Shown here: piece by piece, positions 8,089 to 15,316 of the stretch
How positions within the stretch are numbered: position 1 is the stretch's first letter
Layout of the letters: each line of letters begins with the position of its first letter
From: Streptomyces sp. NRRL S-350
GTDB lineage: Bacteria; Actinomycetota; Actinomycetes; Streptomycetales; Streptomycetaceae
Direction: 5' to 3'
NCBI RefSeq assembly: GCF_000719705.1
Contig: NZ_JOHO01000003.1
Span: forward strand, 124,001 to 188,000
Length of the DNA: 64,000 nucleotides
Notes under the pieces: model-generated
Database searches by the model: none
What the model was told of the DNA's origin: nothing
Seen by the model: only the letters and a program-made list of their open reading frames with translations
Program-made: the position numbers and the translations under genes

Positions 8089-9189
8089 TCAACTGGCCAG
8101 CGGCAGCCGGGTGCTGCCGAGGCCCGGCGCGGCGGGGCGGTCGTCGAGGGCGTCCCGCCGGGCCGGCACCGCCGGGCGCTCGGCGGGCCCGTCCAGCGGT
8201 TCGGTGAGGAGCAGGCACTCGGCCGCCGTCCGGCCGTCCTGGAGCAGTTGGACCCGTACGGGCAGCCTGCGGCCGTCGGCCGCGGCCTCGGGGACGGCCC
8301 GGACGAGGCAGGGCCGGTCCAGTTCTATGTAGTGGTCGAAGGAGGTCACCAGCTCGACGGGGACCACCGGCTCGGGGTGGCGCAGCCGCTGGGCGGCCTG
8401 CCGGGCGGCCTCCAGCACCAGCATTCCGGGCACGTGGTCCAGCTCGTGGTCGAACAGCACCGGGTGCGCGGCGTCGGCGCGCAGCACCCAGGTGTCCGGT
8501 CGCAGGGTCGGGCTGAGCACCACGTCCGCGGGCTGGGCGCGGCCGACGAGTTCGGGCGCGGTGGGGGAGGGCGGCCGCAAGGGGGTGACGGCGCGGCGGC
8601 CGGCCCCGCGCAGCCGGGCGTACGAGTCGGGGGAGACCACCCGCAGTTGGCCCGAGCCGTGGCCGACGGGGCGGCCGTCGCGGGTGATCTCGGCGCGCAC
8701 CCGGAGCGAGGCCAGTCGGCCGTGCCGCATCCGGACGTCCTCGCAGCCGACGGCCAGCATCAGCGAGGCGGGGCCGGTGGTGACGGCCAGGCCGGGCAGC
8801 CCGGGGCCGCCGAGCGCGTAGGAGAGGTCCTCCATGACGAAGTGGTGGCCGCGGGGCACCCCGAACCCGGCGTGGCCGATCAGCAGTCCGGCCTGCCGGA
8901 CGGTCTCGGCCAGCAGCACGGGGTCGTGGTAGCGGTCGCCGGGGAGCCGGTAGAAGCCGTGCAGGCGGGGCCACTGGGCGCCGAGCAGGAAGTCGTACGG
9001 GCCGGTGGCCTGCCACCCGGTGAGGAAGACCTCGGAGACCGCGGCGCGGTGCACCAGGTGCCGGGAGACGGTCCGGTCGTGGAAGTCGTAGCCGGTGCTG
9101 GTGCTGGTGCTGGTGCTGGTGCCGGTGCCGGTGCCCGGTCCGGGGTGGGCGTACGGGCCCTGCTGGCCCGGCTCTACGATCGATGGCAT
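8089..9189 (-). CDS. AfsA-type gamma-butyrolactone biosynthesis protein
   Basis: AfsA-family enzymes join a beta-ketoacyl-ACP acyl chain to dihydroxyacetone phosphate, the key step of A-factor/GBL autoregulator synthesis. The protein is about 366 residues, somewhat longer than the roughly 300 usual, with two A-factor hot-dog repeats. The first includes VLLAETVRQAGLLIGHAGFG, and the second has the diagnostic HVPGMLVLEAARQAAQRL. I start at ATG 9189 because the longer frame would run through a candidate autoregulatory operator at 9250-9267. The extra N-terminal length is a Gly/Ser/Thr stretch encoded by hexamer repeats (9094-9135), so a later start is possible. It faces away from a TetR regulator at 9539, the classic synthase/receptor arrangement. 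Confidence 0.88.
   Translation of the reverse strand: MPSIVEPGQQGPYAHPGPGTGTGTSTSTSTSTGYDFHDRTVSRHLVHRAAVSEVFLTGWQATGPYDFLLGAQWPRLHGFYRLPGDRYHDPVLLAETVRQAGLLIGHAGFGVPRGHHFVMEDLSYALGGPGLPGLAVTTGPASLMLAVGCEDVRMRHGRLASLRVRAEITRDGRPVGHGSGQLRVVSPDSYARLRGAGRRAVTPLRPPSPTAPELVGRAQPADVVLSPTLRPDTWVLRADAAHPVLFDHELDHVPGMLVLEAARQAAQRLRHPEPVVPVELVTSFDHYIELDRPCLVRAVPEAAADGRRLPVRVQLLQDGRTAAECLLLTEPLDGPAERPAVPARRDALDDRPAAPGLGSTRLPLAS
9094..9135 (-). repeat. Seven tandem hexamers in the AfsA-like gene
   Basis: Seven 6-bp units (four GGTGCT then three GGTGCC on the plus strand) are arranged head to tail. On the coding strand they give an alternating Gly-Thr then Ser-Thr stretch at residues about 19-32, upstream of the first hot-dog domain. 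Hexamer changes would not shift the frame. Confidence 0.85.
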
Positions 9190-9249
9190 GACGGGCCCCG
9201 CTCCCAGGGTGTCGGTCGAGCGGCCGCCATGGACGCCCGAGCAGAACAT

Positions 9250-9267
9250 ACATACCACCCGGTTTGT
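9250..9267. promoter_or_regulatory. Candidate autoregulatory element upstream of AfsA-like gene
   Basis: The inverted repeat ACATACC-ACCC-GGTTTGT (6 of 7 paired positions match) resembles the ARE sites bound by ArpA/BarA/FarA-type receptors, which centre on an ACC...GGT core. It lies 61 bp before the AfsA-like start at 9189, where a receptor would repress synthase transcription. Confidence 0.5.
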
Positions 9268-9418
9268 GTTCGACGACTGGGGGTGCCCCGGCCACGCGGG
9301 CCGGGCCCTTCCACGCTACCCGCCCGTGGACTGCGGCGATGCCCCACCGGGAGACCGCAGACCTTGGGCGGGGGCCCCTCCCCGCTGGACGGCGGGGGCG
9401 AAGCAGGCGGTAGATTAG

Positions 9419-9440
9419 ATACCAACCATGCGGTTTCGGT
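9419..9440. promoter_or_regulatory. Second candidate ARE, upstream of TetR gene
   Basis: ATACCAACC-ATG-CGGTTTCGGT has a left half like published ARE half-sites (ATACCAACC) and a weaker right half. It is about 100 bp before the TetR start at 9539 and may overlap that promoter. Confidence 0.4.
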
Positions 9441-9527
9441 CGCAGCCGTCCGCATGCGAGCGCCGCTCCCCGCAGGGGGCGCGCCGACAGCAGCCGGGCG
9501 GGGCGGGGATCGCGCCCGGTCGAGTCC

Positions 9528-9534
9528 GGAGGGG
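9528..9534 (+). promoter_or_regulatory. Ribosome-binding site deciding the TetR start
   Basis: GGAGGGG lies 4 bases before GTG 9539. It selects this codon over the upstream in-frame ATG 9428, which would add 37 Arg/Gly-rich residues and overlap the candidate ARE. Confidence 0.75.
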
Positions 9535-9538
9535 ACCA

Positions 9539-10165
9539 GTGGTCAAGCAGGAACGGGCTGGGCGGACCCGGCAGGCCGTGCTGCTCGCCGCGGCGGAGAC
9601 CTTCGCGCGGGTGGGCTTCGAGGCCGCCAGCCTGGTCGACATCAGCCGCCGGGCCGGGGTCAGCAAGGGCGCCCTCTACTTCCACTTCGTGTCCAAGCAG
9701 GCCCTCGCCGACGGGGTGCGCGGCGCCGCCGGCCGGGAGATCGGCTCGGCCGCGCTGCGCGCCCTGCGCGCCGAGGGGCCGGCCCTCCAGGGCCTGATCG
9801 ACTTCTCGCACGAACTGGCCCGGATGCTGCGCGAGGACGTGGTGGTGCGGGCGGGCGTCCGGCTCGGCCGCCAGGGCCCGCGCCGCGGCGGCGCCCCGGG
9901 CGCCGATCCCGGCCCCGACGCCGCCTGGCGCAGTCTCACCGCGGTCGTCCACCGGCTGCTGGACCGCGCCGCCGAGGCCGGCGAGCTGCGCCCCGACGTG
10001 GACCGCAGGGCCGCCTCCGAGCTGCTCACCGCGGTGGCGGCGGGCCAGGTGCTGCTGGCGGGCGAGGAGGCCGACCGGCCGCGGCCGGAGGCCGTGCGCC
10101 GGGTCTGGACGGCCGCGCTGCCGGCCCTGGTGGCGGCGGAGCACCGGGCCGGCTACCGGGTCTGA
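9539..10165 (+). CDS. TetR regulator, GBL pseudo-receptor-like
   Basis: This regulator of about 208 residues belongs to the ArpA/ScbR branch of TetR. The N-terminal helix-turn-helix reads RTRQAVLLAAAETFARVGF, then ISRRAGVSKGALYFHFVSK. The C-terminal ligand-domain tryptophan that gates GBL receptors has a likely counterpart at residue 130 (DAAWRSLTAVVHRLL), but the loop before it is shortened to Gly/Pro-rich sequence. I count about 32 Arg/Lys against 24 Asp/Glu, a clearly basic protein. Known GBL receptors are acidic and the related pseudo-receptors basic, so this is more likely a pseudo-receptor, which may respond to other ligands. It converges on the acidic TetR gene, 18 bp away. Confidence 0.82.
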   Translation: MVKQERAGRTRQAVLLAAAETFARVGFEAASLVDISRRAGVSKGALYFHFVSKQALADGVRGAAGREIGSAALRALRAEGPALQGLIDFSHELARMLREDVVVRAGVRLGRQGPRRGGAPGADPGPDAAWRSLTAVVHRLLDRAAEAGELRPDVDRRAASELLTAVAAGQVLLAGEEADRPRPEAVRRVWTAALPALVAAEHRAGYRV

Positions 10166-10183
10166 TCCCGGCGGGCCGGCGGC

Positions 10184-10798
10184 TCAGGAGGCGCGCTCGG
10201 CCACGCTCAGCCGGGCGAGCGCGTGCGGCTGGACCAGACCGGGCAGCAGCAGCGTCCACAGGTCGGCCATCCGCTGGATCAGGTCCTGCCGGTCGGCCAG
10301 CACCTGGGAGCTCAGCTGGATCCCGGTGACGGCCCCGGTGATCACGCCGGCGGCCGCGGCGAGGTCGATCCCCGGGTGGAGGTCCCCGTCGTCCCGGGCC
10401 TGCTCCAGCAGCTCGCGGACGAGGTCCATCCAGCCCTGGTAGGCCGCGATCTGCGGCTGGGTGAAGCTGCCGTGCTCGATCGTCAGCCGGATGCTGCCGC
10501 GCACCAGCGGGTCGCCCTGCAGGGCGCGGCCGAAGGCGTACGCGAGGTCGATCAGGTTCTGCACCGAACTGTCGGAGGCCGGCTGCCAGCCGGCGATCCA
10601 GGCGCCCTGCCCCTCGATGACGGCGAGTGCCAGCTCCTCCTTGGAGCGGAAGTGGAAGTACAGCGCGCCCTTGGTGACGCCGGCGCGGTCCAGGATCTCG
10701 GACATCGTGGCGGCGGCGTAGCCCCGCTCGTCGAAGACCTCGGCCGCCGCGAGCAGTACCGTCTGGCGGGTCGCCAGCGCGCGGGCCTGCCTGGCCAT
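10184..10798 (-). CDS. TetR regulator, GBL receptor (ArpA/ScbR type)
   Basis: This 204-residue protein is a close match in layout to autoregulator receptors. It has an N-terminal helix-turn-helix (ATRQTVLLAAAEVFDERGYA, then ILDRAGVTKGALYFHFRSK). Its ligand-binding domain carries the conserved tryptophan equivalent to ArpA Trp119 at residue 123 (IAAYQGWMDLVRELL). I count about 17 basic against 23 acidic residues, the acidic character typical of true receptors. Without ligand it should bind ARE sites and repress its own gene, the synthase and target regulators; GBL binding releases it. The ATG start at 10798 is preceded by GGAGG. A candidate ARE is centred about 80 bp upstream. Confidence 0.87.
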   Translation of the reverse strand: MARQARALATRQTVLLAAAEVFDERGYAAATMSEILDRAGVTKGALYFHFRSKEELALAVIEGQGAWIAGWQPASDSSVQNLIDLAYAFGRALQGDPLVRGSIRLTIEHGSFTQPQIAAYQGWMDLVRELLEQARDDGDLHPGIDLAAAAGVITGAVTGIQLSSQVLADRQDLIQRMADLWTLLLPGLVQPHALARLSVAERAS

Positions 10799-10869
10799 CG
10801 CAGCCTCCCTGGAAAGTTCTGGTACCTCGGCAGCGGCCGATCCTATGGGGCCGACGGGGTGGCGGAGGC

Positions 10870-10887
10870 ATACCGTCCAGTAGGCAT
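10870..10887. promoter_or_regulatory. Candidate ARE upstream of the acidic receptor gene
   Basis: The imperfect 18-bp palindrome ATACCGTCCAGTAGGCAT has arms AT-CC matching the ARE core pattern. It is 72-89 bp upstream of the receptor start, consistent with autoregulation. Weaker than the other two sites. Confidence 0.35.
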
Positions 10888-10925
10888 CCTACCGAGCTGC
10901 CCGCAGGCGGCGCCGGGGAACGCCC

Positions 10926-10960
10926 GACGGCCGGTCACCCGAACGGGGTGACCGGCCGTC
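10926..10960 (-). terminator. Terminator of the accB-accE operon
   Basis: Perfect 14-bp arms GACGGCCGGTCACC and complement, extended by one more pair, with a 5-base loop. It starts 19 bp past the accE stop on the minus strand and insulates the receptor promoter from the acc operon. Confidence 0.75.
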
Positions 10961-10978
10961 GGCGGAGGCCGTGGGCCG

Positions 10979-11188
10979 TCAGGCGGCCTGCTGCCAGCTG
11001 ACCGGCGAGAAGTACGCCGGGCGGCGCTCCAGCCGGTGCCAGGTGGCGATCGGCTCCATCGGCGCGGCGGCGGCGGCCTGCTGCGCGGCGGCGGCGCGCG
11101 CCATCAGGACGGCGGTCAGGGCGGCGAGTTCCTCGTCGGTGAGGCTGCCGCGGACGATGTGGACGAGGGGTTCGGCGGAAGCGGTCAT
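10979..11188 (-). CDS. accE: Acyl-CoA carboxylase epsilon subunit
   Basis: This 69-residue protein has the epsilon-subunit pattern: the N-terminal motif VHIVRGSLTDEELAALTAVL, an Ala/Gln-rich linker (about residues 31-43) and the C-terminal Trp-containing tail ATWHRLERRPAYFSPVSW. In actinomycetes epsilon binds the carboxyltransferase beta subunit and stimulates the holoenzyme. Pairing next to accB, 74 bp downstream on the same strand, matches the acetyl-CoA carboxylase of Streptomyces. The ATG at 11188 is preceded by a GGGGGAG-like ribosome site. The gene is easily missed because a longer frame runs through it. Confidence 0.88.
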   Translation of the reverse strand: MTASAEPLVHIVRGSLTDEELAALTAVLMARAAAAQQAAAAAPMEPIATWHRLERRPAYFSPVSWQQAA

Positions 11189-11262
11189 GTCCTGGTTTCT
11201 CCCCCGGTGGCTGTGGTGTGAGGTGGTGCCCGGTACGGCCTGCTGCGGTGTGGACCGCGCCG

Positions 11263-12864
11263 CTACATCGGCGGGTTGCCGTGCTTGCGGCTGGGCAGGT
11301 CGGCGTGCTTGGTGCGGAGCATCGCCAGTGCGGAGGCGATCACCTGGCGGGTTTCGGCGGGGTCGATGACGTCGTCCACGAGGCCGCGCTCGGCCGCGTA
11401 GTACGGGTGCATCAGCTCGCTCTTGTATTCCTTGATCTTCTGGGCGCGCATGGCGTCCGGGTCCTCGGCGGCGTTGATCTCGCGCCGGAAGATGACGTTG
11501 GCCGCGCCCTCGGCGCCCATGACGGCGATCTCGTTGGTGGGCCAGGCGTAGGACAGGTCGGCACCGATGGAGCGGGAGTCCATCACGATGTACGCGCCGC
11601 CGTAGGCCTTGCGCAGGATCAGCGAGATGCGCGGCACGGTGGCGTTGCAGTACGCGTACAGCAGCTTGGCGCCGTGGCGGATGATGCCGCCGTGCTCCTG
11701 GTCGACGCCGGGCAGGAAGCCGGGGACGTCGAGCAGGGTGACCAGCGGGATGTTGAAGGCGTCGCACATCTGGACGAAGCGCGCGGCCTTCTCGCTCGCG
11801 TTGATGTCCAGCACGCCGGCCAGCGACTGGGGCTGGTTGGCGATGATGCCGGTGACGTGGCCGTCGATCCGGGCCAGCACGCACAGCACGTTGGTGGCCC
11901 AGCGCTCGTGGACCTCCAGGTACTCGCCGTGGTCGACGATCTCCTCGATCACCTTGCGCATGTCGTACGGGCGGTTGCCGTCGGCGGGCACCAGGTCCAG
12001 CAGGCCGTCGTTGCGCCGCTCGACCGGGTCCTCGCTCAGCACCGACGGCGGCATCTCGCGGTTGTTCTGCGGGAGCAGCGACAGGAGGTAGCGGACCTCC
12101 TCGATGCAGGACTGCTCGTCGTCGTAGATGAAGTGGGCGACACCGGAGACGCCGGCGTGCACGTCCGCGCCGCCGAGGCCGTTCTGGGTGATCTTCTCGC
12201 CGGTCACGGCCTGGACCACGTCCGGGCCGGTGATGAACATCTGCGAGGTCTCGCGGACCATGAAGACGAAGTCGGTCAGCGCGGGGGAGTACGCGGCCCC
12301 GCCGGCGCACGGGCCGAGCATCACCGAGATCTGCGGGATGACGCCGGAGGCCTTGGTGTTGCGCTGGAAGATGCCGCCGTAGCCGGCGAGCGCGGTGACG
12401 CCCTCCTGGATGCGGGCGCCGGCGCCGTCGTTCAGCGAGACCAGCGGCGCACCGGCCGCGATGGCCATGTCCATGATCTTGTGGATCTTCTGGGCGTGGG
12501 CCTCGCCGAGGGCGCCGCCGAAGATCCGGAAGTCGTGCGCGTAGGTGAAGACGGTGCGGCCGTGGACGGTGCCCCAGCCGACGACGACGCCGTCGGTGTG
12601 CGGCTTCTTGGCCTCCAGGCCGAAGCCCTGGGCGCGGTGCCGGCGCAGCGGTTCGACCTCGCGGAAGGAGCCCTCGTCCAGCAGCAGCTCGATGCGCTCC
12701 CGGGCGGTCAGCTTGCCCTTGGCGTGCTGGGCCTCGGTGGCCTTGTCGCTGGGGCCGCGGCGGACCTTCTCGCGCAGCTCGTGCAGCTCGGCGACCCGAC
12801 CGCGGGCGTCGGCCGGGACCTCGGGGACCTCGCCGTCGACCGGCGCCTCATGCACAACCGTCAT
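11263..12864 (-). CDS. accB: Acyl-CoA carboxylase beta (carboxyltransferase) subunit
   Basis: This carboxyltransferase subunit of about 533 residues moves CO2 from biotin (on a separate alpha subunit) to acyl-CoA, giving malonyl- or methylmalonyl-CoA for fatty acids and polyketides. The oxyanion-hole glycines are in DGAGARIQEG and GPCAGGAAYSPAL for one half and LDVPGFLPGVDQEHGGIIRHG for the other. The specificity residue corresponding to Asp422 of Streptomyces PccB and Ile420 of AccB is Ile here (about residue 426, YGGAYIVMDS), which favours the AccB type that accepts acetyl-CoA as well as longer acyl-CoAs. ATG 12864 is preferred over an ATG five codons upstream. The alpha subunit is not in the window. 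Confidence 0.92.
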   Translation of the reverse strand: MTVVHEAPVDGEVPEVPADARGRVAELHELREKVRRGPSDKATEAQHAKGKLTARERIELLLDEGSFREVEPLRRHRAQGFGLEAKKPHTDGVVVGWGTVHGRTVFTYAHDFRIFGGALGEAHAQKIHKIMDMAIAAGAPLVSLNDGAGARIQEGVTALAGYGGIFQRNTKASGVIPQISVMLGPCAGGAAYSPALTDFVFMVRETSQMFITGPDVVQAVTGEKITQNGLGGADVHAGVSGVAHFIYDDEQSCIEEVRYLLSLLPQNNREMPPSVLSEDPVERRNDGLLDLVPADGNRPYDMRKVIEEIVDHGEYLEVHERWATNVLCVLARIDGHVTGIIANQPQSLAGVLDINASEKAARFVQMCDAFNIPLVTLLDVPGFLPGVDQEHGGIIRHGAKLLYAYCNATVPRISLILRKAYGGAYIVMDSRSIGADLSYAWPTNEIAVMGAEGAANVIFRREINAAEDPDAMRAQKIKEYKSELMHPYYAAERGLVDDVIDPAETRQVIASALAMLRTKHADLPSRKHGNPPM

Positions 12865-13346
12865 CTCGAACCACTCCAAGGGTGAGGGAACTGTCCGACA
12901 GCCAACGTCTGCTGTGCCCCCGGCCGCGAATCACTTTCTTCACTTATGACTGTACGAGGGGCCGTGCGCTGGTTTCGGCGTCGATTCCGTACAAGGTCGA
13001 GTTCGTTTAGCTGTCAGGCCTGTACAGAAGCGGTCGCACCGGGGCCGGGGCGCTCGGTGATCGTTCGAATACCGGGGGTTGTCGGGCAGGTGATGGTCCG
13101 ATGATCTGAGCATGAGGAAAAGCGCAGGTCAGGGCCATCCCTCCGTAATGTAAACGAGTCGTCTCGGGCGGCGCTCAAGGCCCGCTCAAGCCGCGTGCCG
13201 GACCGGCGGTCATTCGCAGGAGAGGGCTCGCAGTCGTAGGGAAGCGCCAAAAACGCCACAGCCCACCCGGGCTCGGCCCGCGTGGGCTGTTGGAGGGAGC
13301 GCGCGCACCGCTCCGACCAGGTGCTCCCCGTTCCGCCCGGCTCCCG
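12865..13346. other. Intergenic region upstream of accB
   Basis: This 482-bp region must hold the accB promoter, reading left, and the terminator of the gene at 13347 (13258-13290). The stretch 12900-13160 is AT-richer than average for the window, as promoters here tend to be. I find no supported coding frame and cannot assign -10/-35 boxes with confidence. Confidence 0.45.
13258..13290 (-). terminator. Rho-independent terminator with T-run
   Basis: 9-bp arms ACAGCCCAC and GTGGGCTGT enclose a GC-rich loop that can pair further. On the minus strand the hairpin is followed by GGCGTTTTTGGC, a true T-run. It lies 57 bp beyond the stop at 13347. Confidence 0.8.
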
Positions 13347-13766
13347 TCAGCCCTTCCGGCCGTCCTCCGGCTCGTCCCGGTCGCGCAGTTCCCGCTCCCG
13401 GCGGCGCAGATCCGCCTCCCACTGCTTGAGCATGTCCTCGTGCTCGTTGTCGCCCTTCTTCAACGAGGCGAGGAACTCCGGGTCGTCGTCCGGCGCCTGC
13501 GGGCGCCCGCCGCGAGCGGCGGGGTGCCCCGGGCCGGCGGACGGGTGGCCGGGGTACCCGCCGGCGGTCGCGGTCCGCAGGAAGCCGCGCTGCCGGCCGG
13601 CGATCAGCCAGGCGATCGGGCCCAGCGGCGGGAAGAGCAGCACGATCAGCACCCACACCACCTTCGGCAGGTGCCTCACCTCGTCCTCGGGCGTGGTCAG
13701 GCAGTCGACGAACGCCCAGACCCAGAGCGCGAGCGGAAGGACGATGGTCAGCAGAATCCGCAACAT
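13347..13766 (-). CDS. Small membrane protein, PLD nuclease N-terminal type
   Basis: This 139-residue protein has two membrane helices, MLRILLTIVLPLALWVWAF and VVWVLIVLLFPPLGPIAWLI, joined by a short loop with VDCLTTPEDEVRHLPK. That arrangement resembles the PLDc_N (phospholipase D nuclease N-terminal) membrane domain found alone in many actinobacteria. The cytoplasmic C-terminus is charged and probably helical (EDMLKQWEADLRRRERELRD). No catalytic HKD motif is present, so it is not a nuclease by itself. It is divergent from mqnL across 92 bp and has its own terminator. Function unknown. Confidence 0.75.
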   Translation of the reverse strand: MLRILLTIVLPLALWVWAFVDCLTTPEDEVRHLPKVVWVLIVLLFPPLGPIAWLIAGRQRGFLRTATAGGYPGHPSAGPGHPAARGGRPQAPDDDPEFLASLKKGDNEHEDMLKQWEADLRRRERELRDRDEPEDGRKG

Positions 13767-13858
13767 GGCTGCGATCTCCCCCCAGCGGGCGGCAGTGGCG
13801 GGCGCCTTCCCGGGGCCCTTGACCGAGCCAGGCTATCGGGTGGCGGATACTGACAGGC

Positions 13859-15316
13859 ATGGCATACGACGATCTCCGCTCGTTTCTCCGAGCCCTCGAC
13901 CGTGAAGGCGACCTCAAGCGCGTCAAGGCGGAGGTGGACCCCCACCTGGAGATCGGCGAGATCGTCGACCGGGTGCAGAAGGCCAAGGGGCCGGCGCTGC
14001 TCTTCGAGAACGTCAAGGGCTCGTCGATGCCGCTCGCGATGAACGTCTTCGGCACCGAACGGCGCCTGGCCAAGGCGCTCGGCCTCAAGGGCCCGGACGA
14101 CGTCTCCGAGAAGATCGCCGGCCTGCTCAAGCCCGAACTGCCGCAGGGCTTCACCGGCTTCCGCGACGCCTTCGGCAAGCTCGCCTCCATGGCGCACGTC
14201 CCGCCGCGGCAGGTGAAGTCCGGCGACGCCCCGGTGCAGGAGGTCGTGCTCACCGGCGACGACGTCGACCTCGACGCGCTGCCCGCGCTCTTCACCTGGC
14301 CGATGGACGGCGGCTCCTTCTTCAACCTGGGCCTCACCCACACCAAGGACCCGGACACCGGCATCCGCAACCTGGGCCTCTACCGGCTCCAGCGGCACGA
14401 CCGGCGCACCATCGGAATGCACTGGCAGATCCACAAGGACAGCCGCAACCACTACGCGGTGGCGGCCAGGCGGGGCGAGCGCCTCCCGGTCGCGATCGCC
14501 TTCGGCTGCCCGCCGGCCGTCACCTACGCGGCGACCGCGCCGCTGCCCGGCGACATCGACGAGTACCTCTTCGCCGGCTTCATCGCGGGCGAGCGGGTGC
14601 GGATGGTCGACTGCAGGACCGTCCCGCTGCAGGTCCCGGCCGACGCCGAGGTCGTGCTGGAGGGCTGGCTGGAGCCCGGGGAGATGCTGCCCGAGGGCCC
14701 GTTCGGCGACCACACCGGCTTCTACACGCCGCAGGAGCCGTTCCCGGCCCTGACGATCGACTGCGTGACGATGCGCCGCCGCCCGATCCTGCAGTCCATC
14801 GTGGTCGGCCGCCCGCCGACGGAGGACGGCCCGCTGGGCAAGTTCACCGAGCGGTTCTTCCTGCCGCTGCTGAAGATCATCATCCCGGACATCGTCGACT
14901 ACGACCTGCCCGAGGCCGGCGGCTTCCACAACTGCGTGATCGTCTCGATCGACAAGAAGTACCCCAAGCACGCCCAGAAGACGATGCACGCGATCTGGGG
15001 CGCGCACATGATGTCGCTCACCAAGCTGATCATCGTGGTGGACGCGGACTGCGACGTCCACGACTACCAGGAGGTCGCCTGGCGGGCCTTCGGCAACGTC
15101 GACTACAGCCGGGACCTCACCGTCGTCGAGGGGCCGGTGGACCACCTCGACCACGCGTCGTACCAGCAGTTCTGGGGCGGCAAGGCGGGCATCGACGCCA
15201 CCCGCAAGCTGCCCGAGGAGGGGTACACCCGGGACGGCGGCTGGCCGGAGATGGTCTCGTCCGACCCGGCCACCGCCGCGTTGGTGTCGCGTCGCTGGAA
15301 GGAGTACGGGCTCTGA
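13859..15316 (+). CDS. mqnL: UbiD-family decarboxylase of menaquinone synthesis (MqnL)
   Basis: This 485-residue UbiD-type decarboxylase uses prenylated FMN to remove the carboxyl group from the naphthoate intermediate late in the futalosine menaquinone pathway. The metal- and prFMN-binding core is recognisable in NLGLYRLQRHDRRTIGMHWQ, the acidic loop in LPEGPFGDHTGFYTP, and the C-terminal family block around VDYDLPEAGGFHNCVIVSID. The stop codon overlaps the start of mqnP (ATGA), so the two are translationally coupled. The partner flavin prenyltransferase, mqnM, lies further on at 21402. Alternative: another UbiD-type aromatic decarboxylase, unlikely in this context. Confidence 0.9.
   Translation: MAYDDLRSFLRALDREGDLKRVKAEVDPHLEIGEIVDRVQKAKGPALLFENVKGSSMPLAMNVFGTERRLAKALGLKGPDDVSEKIAGLLKPELPQGFTGFRDAFGKLASMAHVPPRQVKSGDAPVQEVVLTGDDVDLDALPALFTWPMDGGSFFNLGLTHTKDPDTGIRNLGLYRLQRHDRRTIGMHWQIHKDSRNHYAVAARRGERLPVAIAFGCPPAVTYAATAPLPGDIDEYLFAGFIAGERVRMVDCRTVPLQVPADAEVVLEGWLEPGEMLPEGPFGDHTGFYTPQEPFPALTIDCVTMRRRPILQSIVVGRPPTEDGPLGKFTERFFLPLLKIIIPDIVDYDLPEAGGFHNCVIVSIDKKYPKHAQKTMHAIWGAHMMSLTKLIIVVDADCDVHDYQEVAWRAFGNVDYSRDLTVVEGPVDHLDHASYQQFWGGKAGIDATRKLPEEGYTRDGGWPEMVSSDPATAALVSRRWKEYGL

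Larger units (their letters stand above)
9190..9538. other. Divergent promoter region of the GBL genes
   Basis: This 349-bp gap separates the AfsA-like gene from the first TetR gene. It is less GC-rich near 9240-9270 and 9410-9440, where two candidate autoregulatory elements lie. Between them I see only GC-rich sequence and no supported gene. The TetR frame is open upstream of 9539 but lacks a good ribosome site there. Confidence 0.5.

Noticed and set aside
8248-10329. 693-residue plus-strand open frame over the AfsA-like gene
   Set aside because: Low-complexity Gly/Arg/Ala product, antisense to a recognised gene.
7656-12864. Part of a polyketide or other secondary metabolite cluster
   Set aside because: No PKS, NRPS, terpene or tailoring enzymes; the carboxylase looks housekeeping.
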